This document shows, piece after piece, positions 5,796-13,338 of a stretch of 17,171 bases of DNA; within the stretch, counting starts at the first letter, position 1; each line of letters opens with the position of its first letter. This DNA comes from Verrucomicrobiota bacterium. Lineage in GTDB: Bacteria; Verrucomicrobiota; Verrucomicrobiia; Chthoniobacterales; UBA10450. The DNA is taken from positions 1 to 17,171 of the forward strand of contig QHOM01000022.1 of the NCBI GenBank assembly GCA_003218785.1, in the 5' to 3' direction. The notes under the pieces are model-generated. The model was not told the origin of the DNA, made no database searches, and saw only the letters and a program-made list of their open reading frames with translations. Both the position numbers and the translations under genes were made by a program.

Positions 5796-6251
5796 ATGAC
5801 TACGAAGAATCAATTAGCGGAAGTAGTGGTCGTGGAACGCACGTTCAACGCGCCGGTCGCGCGGGTTTGGAATGCGCTCACCGATGTCGAGCAGATGCGG
5901 GCTTGGTATTTCGATCTAAAGGAGTTCAAACCTGAGGTCGGCTTTCAATTTGAATTCACCGTCGAGCACGAAGGGGTGAAGTATCATCATCTTTGCGAAG
6001 TCACCGATGTGGCTCCGCAGAAGAAACTCGCCTACAGCTGGCGCTACAAAGGTCAACCCGGCGATTCGTTGGTGACTTTTGAATTGTCCGCCAAGGGCGA
6101 TAAAACGCGGCTGAAACTTACGCACGAAGGCTTGGAAACTTTCCCGAAAACAGCCGCTTACGCCCGCAAGAATTTCGAAACCGGCTGGACGCAAATCATT
6201 GGTTCATCGCTAAAGCAATTCGTAGAAAAAACGCAGAAAGCAACAACATGA
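5796..6251 (+). CDS. SRPBCC / AHSA1-like domain protein (first copy)
   Basis: A 151-residue SRPBCC-fold protein resembling the AHSA1 (activator of Hsp90 ATPase homologue) family. It opens with VVVERTFNAPVARVWNALTDVEQMRAWYFDLKEF, the usual N-terminal strand, helix and ligand-pocket entry. TRLKLTHEG follows near residue 108, and the C-terminal helix FETGWTQIIGSSLKQFVE lines the pocket. These proteins bind hydrophobic small ligands, and bacterial members paired with ArsR regulators are generally uncharacterised. It lies 17 bases after DUF899 and overlaps the next SRPBCC gene by four bases (ATGA at 6248-6251). It is clearly diverged from the second copy, so it is not a recent tandem duplicate. 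Confidence 0.9.
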   Translation: MTTKNQLAEVVVVERTFNAPVARVWNALTDVEQMRAWYFDLKEFKPEVGFQFEFTVEHEGVKYHHLCEVTDVAPQKKLAYSWRYKGQPGDSLVTFELSAKGDKTRLKLTHEGLETFPKTAAYARKNFETGWTQIIGSSLKQFVEKTQKATT

Positions 6252-6700
6252 CTACGAAGGGATCGGAAAAGCTCTCACTCGAAATCAAACGTCTCATCAA
6301 AGCTCCATGCGATCGAGTCTACGCCGCCTGGACCGATCCGGCGCAACTGAAACAATGGTTCGGCCCGGAAAATGTCCAGACTCGCGAGCTGATCGCGGAC
6401 GCGCGCGTGGGCGGAGCCTTCCGCTGGGATCTCACCAATTCGGATGGCGAAAAGATGACCATGCGCGGCGAATACCGGGAACTGCAGCCTGGCAGGAAAA
6501 TCGTCTTCACCTGGCAATGGCAAGACGATGAGGATTGGGAAAACCACATTAGCATCGTGACGGTGGAACTCTCCGATCGCGACGGCGACACGGAGCTGCG
6601 CTTGACCCACGGACAATTGCCAAACGAAGCTTCGCGCGACGGTCACACGCGAGGCTGGGAGAGCGCGCTCGATAAATTGGAGAAATTCTTCAGCAAGTAA
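6248..6700 (+). CDS. SRPBCC / AHSA1-like domain protein (second copy)
   Basis: A 150-residue SRPBCC-fold protein. It shows LEIKRLIKAPCDRVYAAWTDPAQLKQWFGPENV at the N-terminus and GGAFRWDLTNSDGEKMTMRGEYRELQPGRKIVFTW in the middle. The C-terminal part reads ELRLTHGQLPNE and a helix RGWESALDKLEKFF. The W-F-G-P motif after the first helix is characteristic of AHSA1-type members of this superfamily. The start overlaps the previous gene's stop, so translation should be coupled. Having two different SRPBCC proteins in one ArsR operon suggests either two ligands or a heterodimer; sequence alone cannot decide. Confidence 0.9.
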   Translation: MTTKGSEKLSLEIKRLIKAPCDRVYAAWTDPAQLKQWFGPENVQTRELIADARVGGAFRWDLTNSDGEKMTMRGEYRELQPGRKIVFTWQWQDDEDWENHISIVTVELSDRDGDTELRLTHGQLPNEASRDGHTRGWESALDKLEKFFSK

Positions 6701-6725
6701 TTGTTGATCTAAACAAAGGAGGAAA

Positions 6726-7091
6726 GTGAATACGGAACAAGTTGCACAGAAAGTGGTGGAGTTGGTTCGCAAGCAAGCATGGCACGAGGCGCTCGACGCG
6801 CTGTATGACAAAGACATCGTGAGCGTGGAAGCGCGTACCATGGACGGCAGTTCGCCGGAGACGCGCGGCATCGACGGCGTCCGCGGCAAAGTCGATTGGT
6901 GGTTGGAAAACATGCAGGTTCACAGTTTTAAAGCGGATGGACCATTCGTGGCGCACGATCGGTTTGTCGTGCAGTACGACGCCGACGTAACCGACAAAAA
7001 TTCGAAGCAACGAATGCAGTTGTCGGAAGTCGGCGTTTACACGGTGAAGAACGGCAAGATTGTGCGGGAAGAATTTCTGCCGCGCGTCTGA
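6726..7091 (+). CDS. NTF2-like / SnoaL-like domain protein
   Basis: A 121-residue protein that starts at GTG 6726. A strong ribosome site (AAAGGAGGAAA) immediately precedes it and no ATG is suitably placed. The order of elements is NTF2-like: an amphipathic helix KVVELVRKQAWHEALDALYD, strand SVEARTMDG, helix GVRGKVDWWLENM, then strands HSFKADGPFVAHDRFVVQYD, MQLSEVGVYTVKNGKIVREEF. These cone-shaped folds are often small-molecule isomerases or hydrolases or binding proteins; no catalytic residues can be assigned. It is the last gene of the ArsR operon, 25 bases after the second SRPBCC gene, and ends 7 bases from a convergent minus-strand gene. Confidence 0.85.
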   Translation: MNTEQVAQKVVELVRKQAWHEALDALYDKDIVSVEARTMDGSSPETRGIDGVRGKVDWWLENMQVHSFKADGPFVAHDRFVVQYDADVTDKNSKQRMQLSEVGVYTVKNGKIVREEFLPRV

Positions 7092-7098
7092 TTGACGT

Positions 7099-7758
7099 TT
7101 ACGATCTGCTAAGGCCGGATCGCTGTCGGAGGACGGCACAAATCGTTTCCGTGTCACTAACCAGTGTGTCGCCCGCAAATTTTAAGCTTTCGATCGATTG
7201 TTTTGCGGCTTCTTCATTGCCGCCGCCGCAAGCGTCAGTAACGACAACAGGAATATAGCCAAGGTCTGCTCCGTGTCGGGCCGTTGGTTCGATCCCGATT
7301 TCAGTTGCTACGCCGACGATAATAAAGGCACTGATACCGCAATCCCGTAAAGCGAAATCTAGCCACGTTCCTTCGAAGGCCGACATCGTCAGTTTGTCGG
7401 ATACGCCTTCAGTGGGACGTGGCAACAATTCCGGCGTGATCTGAAATCCCGGAGCATCACGCAAAAACCAAGGATTGACCTGGTCAGGCGAATCCGTTCG
7501 TTGCCAAGTCATGGCCATCCGGAACTGAGACATACCCATCAGTTCTTTTGGTAACGAAAGATGACGCGAAAAGAATACACGCACTCCGGCATTGCGAGCT
7601 GCTGTGAGGACTTTCAGAACCTGCCGCGTTACCTTATCGGGATTCGCAATCTGACTTAAAATTCCAACCTGCATATCGTAAACGAGTAAGGCGAGCCGCT
7701 GTGGATCGCACACCTCTTCCAGCGTTTGCGGTATGTTCAGTCCGTAGGCCCTGTTCAT
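7099..7758 (-). CDS. Isochorismatase-like hydrolase family, nucleophile Cys replaced by Gly
   Basis: A 219-residue protein with the isochorismatase/cysteine-hydrolase fold. The Asp of the usual triad is seen in LALLVYDMQ (Asp28) and the Lys in VSDKLTMSAFEGT (Lys122). The segment IIVGVATEIGIEPTARHGADLGY at about 146-168 corresponds to the nucleophile loop, normally G-x-x-T-x-x-C-V-x-x-T-A-R. Here the Cys position is Gly155. VVTDACGGGNEEA then follows as in typical members. The protein is otherwise complete, so it is either a non-hydrolytic family branch or uses a different chemistry. I believe related sequences with the same Gly exist, so this may be a subfamily trait. It sits 19 bases downstream of the TPR protein gene on the same strand. 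Confidence 0.85.
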   Translation of the reverse strand: MNRAYGLNIPQTLEEVCDPQRLALLVYDMQVGILSQIANPDKVTRQVLKVLTAARNAGVRVFFSRHLSLPKELMGMSQFRMAMTWQRTDSPDQVNPWFLRDAPGFQITPELLPRPTEGVSDKLTMSAFEGTWLDFALRDCGISAFIIVGVATEIGIEPTARHGADLGYIPVVVTDACGGGNEEAAKQSIESLKFAGDTLVSDTETICAVLRQRSGLSRS

Positions 7759-7777
7759 ATTTAGCCTTAGACTCGCG

Positions 7778-9772
7778 TTAGCGGTTGGCCGCGTACTTTT
7801 CGATCAAAGCCTGGTAGCGCGGATCTTTGCGGAGCGGGTCCCAGATGGGATCGAGCTTGAGACCGGGAACGGTGATTCCGTTTGGAACAACGAGCAAATG
7901 ATCAAGTAGCCCAAATGCTTGATCGTGTTCGCCGGTCCACGCGTAAATTTGCGCGAGCACAGCAGTAACCTCTGGCCCATCGAAAGCGTCTCGCGACTCT
8001 GGCAACAGCTCAACTGCGCGCTTGCCCTCCGCGATGGCCGCATCCTTTTGGCCGAGTCCGGCTAGAATCAGGCCAAGCTGCCCATGGCGAGCAGCGTCGT
8101 CGGGGCTTTCGCGCACCAATCGCTCGGCGATGATCCGTGCGCGCTCGAACGCCGAGTGCGCGTCCACTTGGTCATCCAGATACAAGTACAGCGTACCTTC
8201 GAGAGAAGCTTTCGGGCAGGTCACACTGGCGCTGACGAGCAATGTCTCTCCACGAAATTGTTGGATCACCTGAAGCGCCTCGGGAAATTTTCGTTGCAAC
8301 GTCAGGACCCCTGCGCGGCCCAACGTGACCAGGCCTTGCGGATCGACTCCCGGTGGCACCGAAGCCAGTTCTTTTTCGGCAACGCTAAGGTCTCCTTTCC
8401 ATCTTATCGCCAACTCCGATTTTAATGCACGCGAGCCGAACGACTCCGGCGCAGCTTCGATTCCGCGATCAAAGATCTTATCGGCAGCTTCAAAATTTCG
8501 TGTGGCCATGTAGTTATAGCCGAGATTCAAGAGGACCGAGCTGTTCTTTGGGTCAAGCTCAGCGGCCTTTTCCAAGTTCGCCGTTGATTCCACCCACCTG
8601 CCCTGACGGCGCTGGATCGCGCCGATCGCCATGTAGGCCTGGGCTTCATTTGGTAGACCGCGTTTCGCGATCTCGAATTCGGCCAGAGCACGTTCGTAAT
8701 CGCGATCACCATAATAATAAGAAAAACCGAGTGCGAGATGGCCTTCGGGAAGATCCGGTTGCAATCGCAGCGCTTCATCCGCGTTGAGACGCGCTTTTTC
8801 TCGCCGGGCCGACACTGGGTCGGAGCTGTGATATAACCAGCTCTCCACCATGGAAAGATCGGCAAAAGCCAGGGCAAAATTCGGATCGAGCTTGATGGCT
8901 TGCTCGAAAAGCGCCTCGGCCTTCAGCGTTGTGTCGCGAAACATGTCCGTTCGATTAGCGTAATCGTGCGCTTGAACGAAGAGCAGATAGGCGTCCGGAT
9001 TTTGGGTTGGCCGCTTATCGAGTCGCGCTTTTTCGGCTGGGGAAAGCTTTGCCTGCAAAGCAGAGGCGATTTTCTGTGCGAGATCCGTTTGAATGGCAAA
9101 GACGTCGGTCAAATCCCGGTCGTAATCTTCCGCCCAAATGTGCTCGTCGTTATTCGCGTTGATCAACTGCACGTTTACCCGGACGCGATTGCCGATCCGA
9201 CGGACGCTGCCTTCCAGAAGCGTGGCTACGCCCAGCGCTTTGCCTATTTCGCGGGCGTTGCGCACAGCATCGCCCCGATACGACATGACTGACATGCGCG
9301 AGATGACCTTCAGGTCGCCGATCTTTGAAAGATTGGTCAGGATATCGTCCTGCATGCCGTCGGCGAAGTAGGCGTTCTCCTTTTCATCGCTGAGGCTTTG
9401 AAAGGGCAGGACGGCAATCGACTTCTCGACGTTGCGCCCTGAAGCGCGCGGGAACAGGAAAAATCCGGCAACCGCGGAAACGGCAAGCCCGGCGGCAAGG
9501 AGAGTAATGATGTTGCGGCGCCAATGCACGCCAGGAACCTTTGCGGTGACCTGAATTCCTTGCGGCGTGACGTCGTACGCCCAAGCCAGAATCAGGGCGA
9601 CCGGAAAACCGACTAACAAGAGCACGACGACAAGACGCAGCGTCCAGTTGGGCAATTCCCACGCCGGAAAAATCGCCGAACCGATTTGAATGATGAATCC
9701 TGCTGCGATGATGTAAGCGGCGGCGACGCGATAGACCTTTCGGCGCTGCAACTCCGCAAAGAAGCCGCTCAT
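7778..9772 (-). CDS. Membrane-anchored FlgO/TolB-N and TPR repeat protein
   Basis: A 664-residue protein. The N-terminus reads MSGFFAELQRRKVYRVAAAY, the typical opening of this family. Three membrane helices lie at about residues 17-36, 46-66 and 88-107. A FlgO/TolB N-terminal-like domain follows at about 118-245, opening with SIAVLPFQSLSD and including YFADGMQDDILTNLSKI and LEGSVRRIGNRVRVNVQLI. From about 285 to 640 is a chain of TPR-type repeats (for example LDPNFALAFADLSMVE, LQPDLPEGHLALGFSYY, LDPKNSSVLLNLGYNYM). In relatives this module is often fused to a DNA-binding or adenylate-cyclase output domain. Here no such output is present, so it probably acts as a scaffold or partner. Its signal and partners are unknown. 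Confidence 0.85.
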   Translation of the reverse strand: MSGFFAELQRRKVYRVAAAYIIAAGFIIQIGSAIFPAWELPNWTLRLVVVLLLVGFPVALILAWAYDVTPQGIQVTAKVPGVHWRRNIITLLAAGLAVSAVAGFFLFPRASGRNVEKSIAVLPFQSLSDEKENAYFADGMQDDILTNLSKIGDLKVISRMSVMSYRGDAVRNAREIGKALGVATLLEGSVRRIGNRVRVNVQLINANNDEHIWAEDYDRDLTDVFAIQTDLAQKIASALQAKLSPAEKARLDKRPTQNPDAYLLFVQAHDYANRTDMFRDTTLKAEALFEQAIKLDPNFALAFADLSMVESWLYHSSDPVSARREKARLNADEALRLQPDLPEGHLALGFSYYYGDRDYERALAEFEIAKRGLPNEAQAYMAIGAIQRRQGRWVESTANLEKAAELDPKNSSVLLNLGYNYMATRNFEAADKIFDRGIEAAPESFGSRALKSELAIRWKGDLSVAEKELASVPPGVDPQGLVTLGRAGVLTLQRKFPEALQVIQQFRGETLLVSASVTCPKASLEGTLYLYLDDQVDAHSAFERARIIAERLVRESPDDAARHGQLGLILAGLGQKDAAIAEGKRAVELLPESRDAFDGPEVTAVLAQIYAWTGEHDQAFGLLDHLLVVPNGITVPGLKLDPIWDPLRKDPRYQALIEKYAANR

Positions 9773-9852
9773 AAAAGGGATTTAGATGCATCGCGCATCA
9801 CAATTCAAGTCACTGGAATACGGCTTGTGCACGGGTTTGGCGAGCGGCTTCT

Positions 9853-10428
9853 TCACTTGCGGTCACGTACACCACCGAGTTCCGCGTGTCGCGGACATGT
9901 CACCAAGTGATCGTTGACCATGCCGGTCGCTTGCATTAACGCATAACAGATCGTGGAGCCGACGAATTTGAACCCGCGCTGCACAAGATCGCGGCTCATC
10001 GCGTCGGATTCGGCTGTGCGCGCGGGCACGTCGGTCATGCGCCTCCAGCAATTCTGGATTGGCTTGCCGCCGACGAAGCGCCACAGGTAAGCGTCGAAAG
10101 TCCCGAATTCTTTGCGCACGGCGAGAAACATCTTTGCGTTTTCGATCGCGGCCGCGATTTTCAATCGGTTCCGAACAATACCGTCGTCGCCGAGCAAGCG
10201 CCGCACATCGCGCGCGCCGTAGCGAACGATCTTCTCCGCGCGGAACCCATCAAAGGCTTTCCGATAGTTCCTTCGTTTCTTTAAAATCGTGATCCAGCTG
10301 AGTCCGGCCTGCGCGCCTTCCAGGATGAGAAACTCGAAGAGCCTCTGATCATCGTGCACAGGGACGCCCCATTCGTTATCGTGATAAGTAATGGTCGGTT
10401 CGGTCGTAGCCCAGGGACACCGCGGCAT
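9853..10428 (-). CDS. tag: DNA-3-methyladenine glycosylase I
   Basis: A 191-residue protein of typical family length. The N-terminus MPRCPWATTEPTITYHDNEWG contains Cys4 and His16. The C-terminus contains His174 and Cys178 in MVNDHLVTCPRH. These four match the zinc-binding residues of E. coli Tag (Cys4, His17, His175, Cys179). LFEFLILEGAQAGLSWITIL carries the Glu37 and Trp45 equivalents of the base-binding pocket. The enzyme excises 3-methyladenine from alkylated DNA and starts base excision repair. No ribosome site is evident upstream of the ATG at 10428. It lies about 80 bases upstream of the TPR gene, without obvious functional connection. Confidence 0.95.
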   Translation of the reverse strand: MPRCPWATTEPTITYHDNEWGVPVHDDQRLFEFLILEGAQAGLSWITILKKRRNYRKAFDGFRAEKIVRYGARDVRRLLGDDGIVRNRLKIAAAIENAKMFLAVRKEFGTFDAYLWRFVGGKPIQNCWRRMTDVPARTAESDAMSRDLVQRGFKFVGSTICYALMQATGMVNDHLVTCPRHAELGGVRDRK

Positions 10429-10540
10429 AACGTTTGCAAATTAATCGAAACCATCACCGCCCGTCGCTCGCGCCGCAATCAAAGCTTAGAAATGGAGAAG
10501 GCGTGTCCCGCGCTCGTTCGCCGCGACGCCGCAGCCACCG

Positions 10541-11278
10541 TCAGCGTCGGCGCCGGCTCGACGCAGGATCGTCCGGATCGTATTCGTACAGCCGCGACGG
10601 ATCGCCGAAGACCGCACCGAGCACGCGCTCGGGCCAGATCTCGAAATAGCTCAGCAGCAGCGCCATCAGCGGCACTAGAATGAAGGCGAGGCCGTGGGCG
10701 GCCATCATGAACATCGCCAGCGCGCGCAGCATCAGGAGATACACATCCCAGCGCACCCGCTGCTTCAGCTCGTTGGCGGGCAGCGCGTCATAGCCCAAGT
10801 GGAACGCCTTTCCAGAAATGTCCGGCCGCGAGCGAGCCGAAGGTGAGCCAGAGTGCCGGAGAATGCGCAAGCTGGCGGCGCAGTTCGTCGCCGAGCAGCA
10901 GATCGTGGAGCGGAATCAGAACGATCCAGTACGGCAGACCGACGATGCCGACGAGGAAAATCCACGTGATCGCGCCGCGCATGAGGTTCTTCGCCGCGAG
11001 ACGCAGCCGAAATCGGTCGGCGCGACATCGCGCAGCGCGCGCGGAATCAGCGCGGCAACGATCGCGGCCAGCGCGGTCAGCCCGTCGAACCAGTAGTTAA
11101 ACACGGCGAGCGCCGCGGACCAGCCGAAGCCATAGATGCCAACGACCGGAATCAGATTGCGCGCGAGCACGAGCCACGCGTCGGGCCGCGATGCCAGCTC
11201 GCGCAGATGCTGCGAGACCGGCGGCGGCGCGATCGGTCGCGGCGCGGTCGAGTCGGTCTTTTCCTCCGGCTTTGCCAT
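10541..11278 (-). CDS. DUF6498-like multi-spanning membrane protein with two compensating frameshifts
   Basis: Three overlapping minus-strand frames make one protein of about 245 residues. The first (from the ATG at 11278) encodes a Pro-rich start and ARNLIPVVGIYGFGWSAAL, then changes frame near 11001-11010 after APTDFG. The second continues LRLAAKNLMRGAITWIFLVG through SLAAGHFWK and shifts back near 10805-10813. The third finishes FHLGYDALPANELKQRVRWD, two more membrane segments, and the stop at 10541. Four to five hydrophobic segments and the RNLIPVVGIYGFGWS opening resemble DUF6498 proteins. The two shifts restore frame, consistent with a one-base deletion then a one-base insertion in GC-rich runs. 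It could be a pseudogene or a sequence error. The gene is visibly more GC-rich than its neighbours. Confidence 0.65.
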
Positions 11279-11343
11279 CTCGACAGATTAACAGACAGAT
11301 TGGTGACACGGAATCCATCTCGCTTCGAATCTGCGAAAATTAG

Positions 11344-11508
11344 AGCGCGCGATTCGATGAGCTCACAAAACGCGGTGTGCGTTTTGAGATTTACGATCTG
11401 CCCGACATCAAGACGGATAAAAAAGCGATTATGCGCGGGAACGGACCTACCATTGCTTGGTTCAAAGATCCGGCCGGGAATATTCTCTCTGTGATTGAGA
11501 CCACCTAG
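11344..11508 (+). pseudogene. 3' fragment of a VOC/glyoxalase-family gene
   Basis: After an in-frame TAG (11341-11343), the plus strand encodes ARFDELTKRGVRFEIYDLPD, then DIKTDKKAIMRGNGPTIAWF and KDPAGNILSVIE, before a TAG at 11506. The ending F-x-DPAGN-x-L-x-V-x-E is the diagnostic C-terminal strand and metal-binding Glu of vicinal oxygen chelate proteins. There is no start codon or N-terminal half: sequence just upstream belongs to the start region of the DUF6498-like gene on the other strand. Only about 54 of the usual 120 or more residues remain, so this is a truncated gene without function. Most of the 319-base gap 11279-11597 is accounted for by it. Confidence 0.75.
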
Positions 11509-11597
11509 CTGCGCGGGTTTGTACAACTCCGCTCGCGGGCACGTTCGGCGAGCTGTTTTTCGTTTGCGGCGACGTACGCCATGTGACCCGAGTGACC

Positions 11598-12778
11598 TTA
11601 TTTGAAGAAAGCCAGATCGATTGCATCGACCATGGCCTGATAGCCAGCATCGTTAGGGTGAAGGTGGTCTTTCGAAGCGAATTTCGGCAAGAGTCTACTG
11701 GGATGGTCCGGATCGCGTAGCACCGCATCGAAGTCGATCACGCCGTCAAACGAGCCGCTCGTCCTGATCCATTTGTTAACCGCCTGTCGAGTCGCTTCCT
11801 TCGATTCCGAGTAGTAGCCGGGAATGTCTACACCTTCAAAAGGAGTGATCGTGACGCCGATCAGCTTGATCCCATGAGCGTGCGCGCGGGAAATCAACTG
11901 GCGATAGGCCTCGATCAAATCTTCGGGAGCACGAACATCAGATGGATCGGCAAGATAGCTCCCGCCCAGCTTTGCGCCGGGGAAACTGATGTCATTGACA
12001 CCTTCAAGCAGCACAACGTGAGTGACGCCAGGCATCGCCAGAGCGTCCCGGTCGAAGCGAGCCAGGGCGCTGACACCAAAGCAGCCGGCGCTGGCAATGA
12101 AGCAGTCGTTCAGCAGCCGGTTGCCGACTATGCCCTCATTGATCACCGCCACCTTGGAACCCTCGGGCATCTTTCCCAGACGACGGATGAGATCGCTTGG
12201 CCAATTGTGGTCCGCATCCACGGTGGACCCATCGCCATCGGTGACCGAATCGCCAAACGCTACCACCAAACGCTGGGACGGCTGCGCGGGAACGAGCACA
12301 GCGCTGACCAAGATTGAAGACTTAGACGTCGTTCCGCCCTCTATCTTTCCTCGCGAGTAAAGTCGCCATGCTGCGACACTATCGCGTGCTTGAGCGCAAG
12401 ATGATGCAGCGTCGGGGTAGTGACGCGTCCGGGGAAATAGAGACTGATGCTGATCTCGACTCCGGGAGTCACGGGAAAGGCCATTGGGTCGCTGAGCACC
12501 GGCGCTCCTGCTGGAATCATGACGGGCGCGGAACCGTACTCGTTAGACAGGCGAATGCGTATCTGAGGTCCTCCGATAGAGACCCGCACGCGCTCTCGCA
12601 CTGTCTGGTCTTCGATATTGAGCAGTGGTTGTTTCGGATTGGGCGCTGCCGACTGGGGACTGGCTGCCCAGGTGGCGATCCAGGTATTCGGTGAAGCCCC
12701 AGTCAATTGTGGAACAAACAAAAGAAAGCAAACGAGAGCACAATTTCCTAATTGTCCCATGTGATGGCGTTCCCCCAT
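11598..12778 (-). CDS. Secreted SGNH/GDSL hydrolase, interrupted by one frameshift
   Basis: Two minus-strand frames form one gene of about 390 codons. The first half (12778 to about 12345) has a signal peptide, LGNCALVCFLLFVPQLTGAS, followed by the N-terminal jelly-roll-like domain: TWIATWAASPQSA, VRERVRVSIGGPQIRIRLSN and HGDFT. It meets a TAG at 12341-12343. The second half reads on from IEGGTTSKS in the next frame with AFGDSVTDG (nucleophile Ser, block I), LLEGVNDIS (block III) and SKDHLHPNDAGY (catalytic Asp and His, block V). One base is missing around 12341-12352. All catalytic motifs are intact, which favours a recent mutation or sequence error. MGQ at 12760, behind GGGGGA, is an alternative start. 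The probable role is an extracellular esterase acting on polysaccharide or ester substrates. Confidence 0.8.
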
Positions 12779-12824
12779 GGTTGAAATCAGCGTTGTGAGA
12801 ATCGAACTTTCGCCAAATCCGGCG

Positions 12825-13217
12825 CTACTTCATCGCCGAGAAATCCGTCGGACGCATGTACACTTCGTCCACCCTATACTTTCCGTCCACCTTTTCTAAG
12901 ATCGGCTTCGCGGCATCCACATACGGTCGAGACGCCGGGTCGGCATGAAGCTCGTGCCAACGTTTTTTCGCTTCTTCCCGGCTAGGGAAGTCCACAACGT
13001 AGACAAATGTGTCCTTCCAGTCGGGATTTTCATTGGGTACCCAGAAGCCGATAACATTGACGCCATGCTGGGCCATCAGCTTTGAATCGTCCCGAAAGAT
13101 CCCTTCGAGAGCCTCCGCTTTGCCTGGAACGGTGTGATAAATCATGAGCTCGAAAACGCGATTGCTGTCGGCCCTCACTTGGTTCGCGTGCAGGGTTGGT
13201 TTGTGGTTCATTTTCAT
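12825..13217 (-). CDS. NIPSNAP family protein
   Basis: A 130-residue protein with the NIPSNAP (ferredoxin-like alpha/beta barrel) pattern. VFELMIYHTVPGKAEALEGIF at about residues 21-41 is followed by MAQHGVNVIGFWVPNE and FVYVVDFPSREEAKKRWHEL near 70-90. DPASRPYVDAAKPI comes next, and the C-terminal end is RVDEVYMRPTDFS. The sequence before about residue 20 lacks a signal peptide. A ribosome site GGAGA lies 8 bases before the ATG at 13217. The gene diverges from the TetR regulator at 13339 and shares a 121-base intergenic region with a palindrome, so it is a plausible regulatory target. The family function is not settled; members resemble dimeric alpha-beta barrel proteins and monooxygenases. 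Confidence 0.85.
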   Translation of the reverse strand: MKMNHKPTLHANQVRADSNRVFELMIYHTVPGKAEALEGIFRDDSKLMAQHGVNVIGFWVPNENPDWKDTFVYVVDFPSREEAKKRWHELHADPASRPYVDAAKPILEKVDGKYRVDEVYMRPTDFSAMK

Positions 13218-13273
13218 GTGTTCATTCTCCGTGTGGTTTTTCGCGAATAAGTCCTAACCCTGACAAACGCCTG

Positions 13274-13301
13274 TTGACGTCCGTATCTATTCCAGCATAA
13301 T
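13274..13301 (+). promoter_or_regulatory. Probable promoter of the TetR gene
   Basis: TTGACG at 13274-13279 and CATAAT at 13296-13301 are separated by 16 bases, close to a sigma-70-type promoter. They point toward the TetR gene at 13339, with the palindrome at 13309-13322 around the expected start of transcription. It is a consensus match by eye only. Confidence 0.4.
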
Positions 13302-13308
13302 ATTAAGT

Positions 13309-13322
13309 TAGTCAACTGACTA
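13309..13322. promoter_or_regulatory. Palindrome TAGTCA-AC-TGACTA, candidate TetR operator
   Basis: A perfect inverted repeat with 6-base arms and a 2-base centre lies between the divergent NIPSNAP and TetR genes, 16 bases upstream of the TetR ATG and just downstream of a candidate -10. The position suits autoregulation and control of both genes. Binding by this particular TetR is inferred. Confidence 0.45.
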
Positions 13323-13338
13323 TTAAAAGAAAGAGCAT

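Noticed and set aside
6275..6913. A 212-codon minus-strand open frame opposite the second SRPBCC gene and the NTF2-like gene
   Set aside because: It overlaps two well-supported plus-strand genes, has no family resemblance or ribosome site, and its Cys/Ser/Arg-rich composition is typical of an antisense shadow.
8084..8787. Several plus-strand frames of 80-120 codons opposite the TPR protein gene
   Set aside because: They lie fully inside the TPR gene, which has repeat structure and family motifs on the minus strand, and their translations show no recognisable domain.
10354..10683. A 109-codon plus-strand frame across the tag start and DUF6498 end
   Set aside because: The translation is Arg/Ala/Ser-rich without hydrophobic core or motifs, as expected of a GC-rich shadow frame.
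11509..11597. Minus-strand short frame reading MAYVAANEKQLAERARERS downstream of the SGNH gene
   Set aside because: It is only about 25 codons, has no ribosome site and matches nothing I recognise. It may be a scrap of a gene but cannot be supported.
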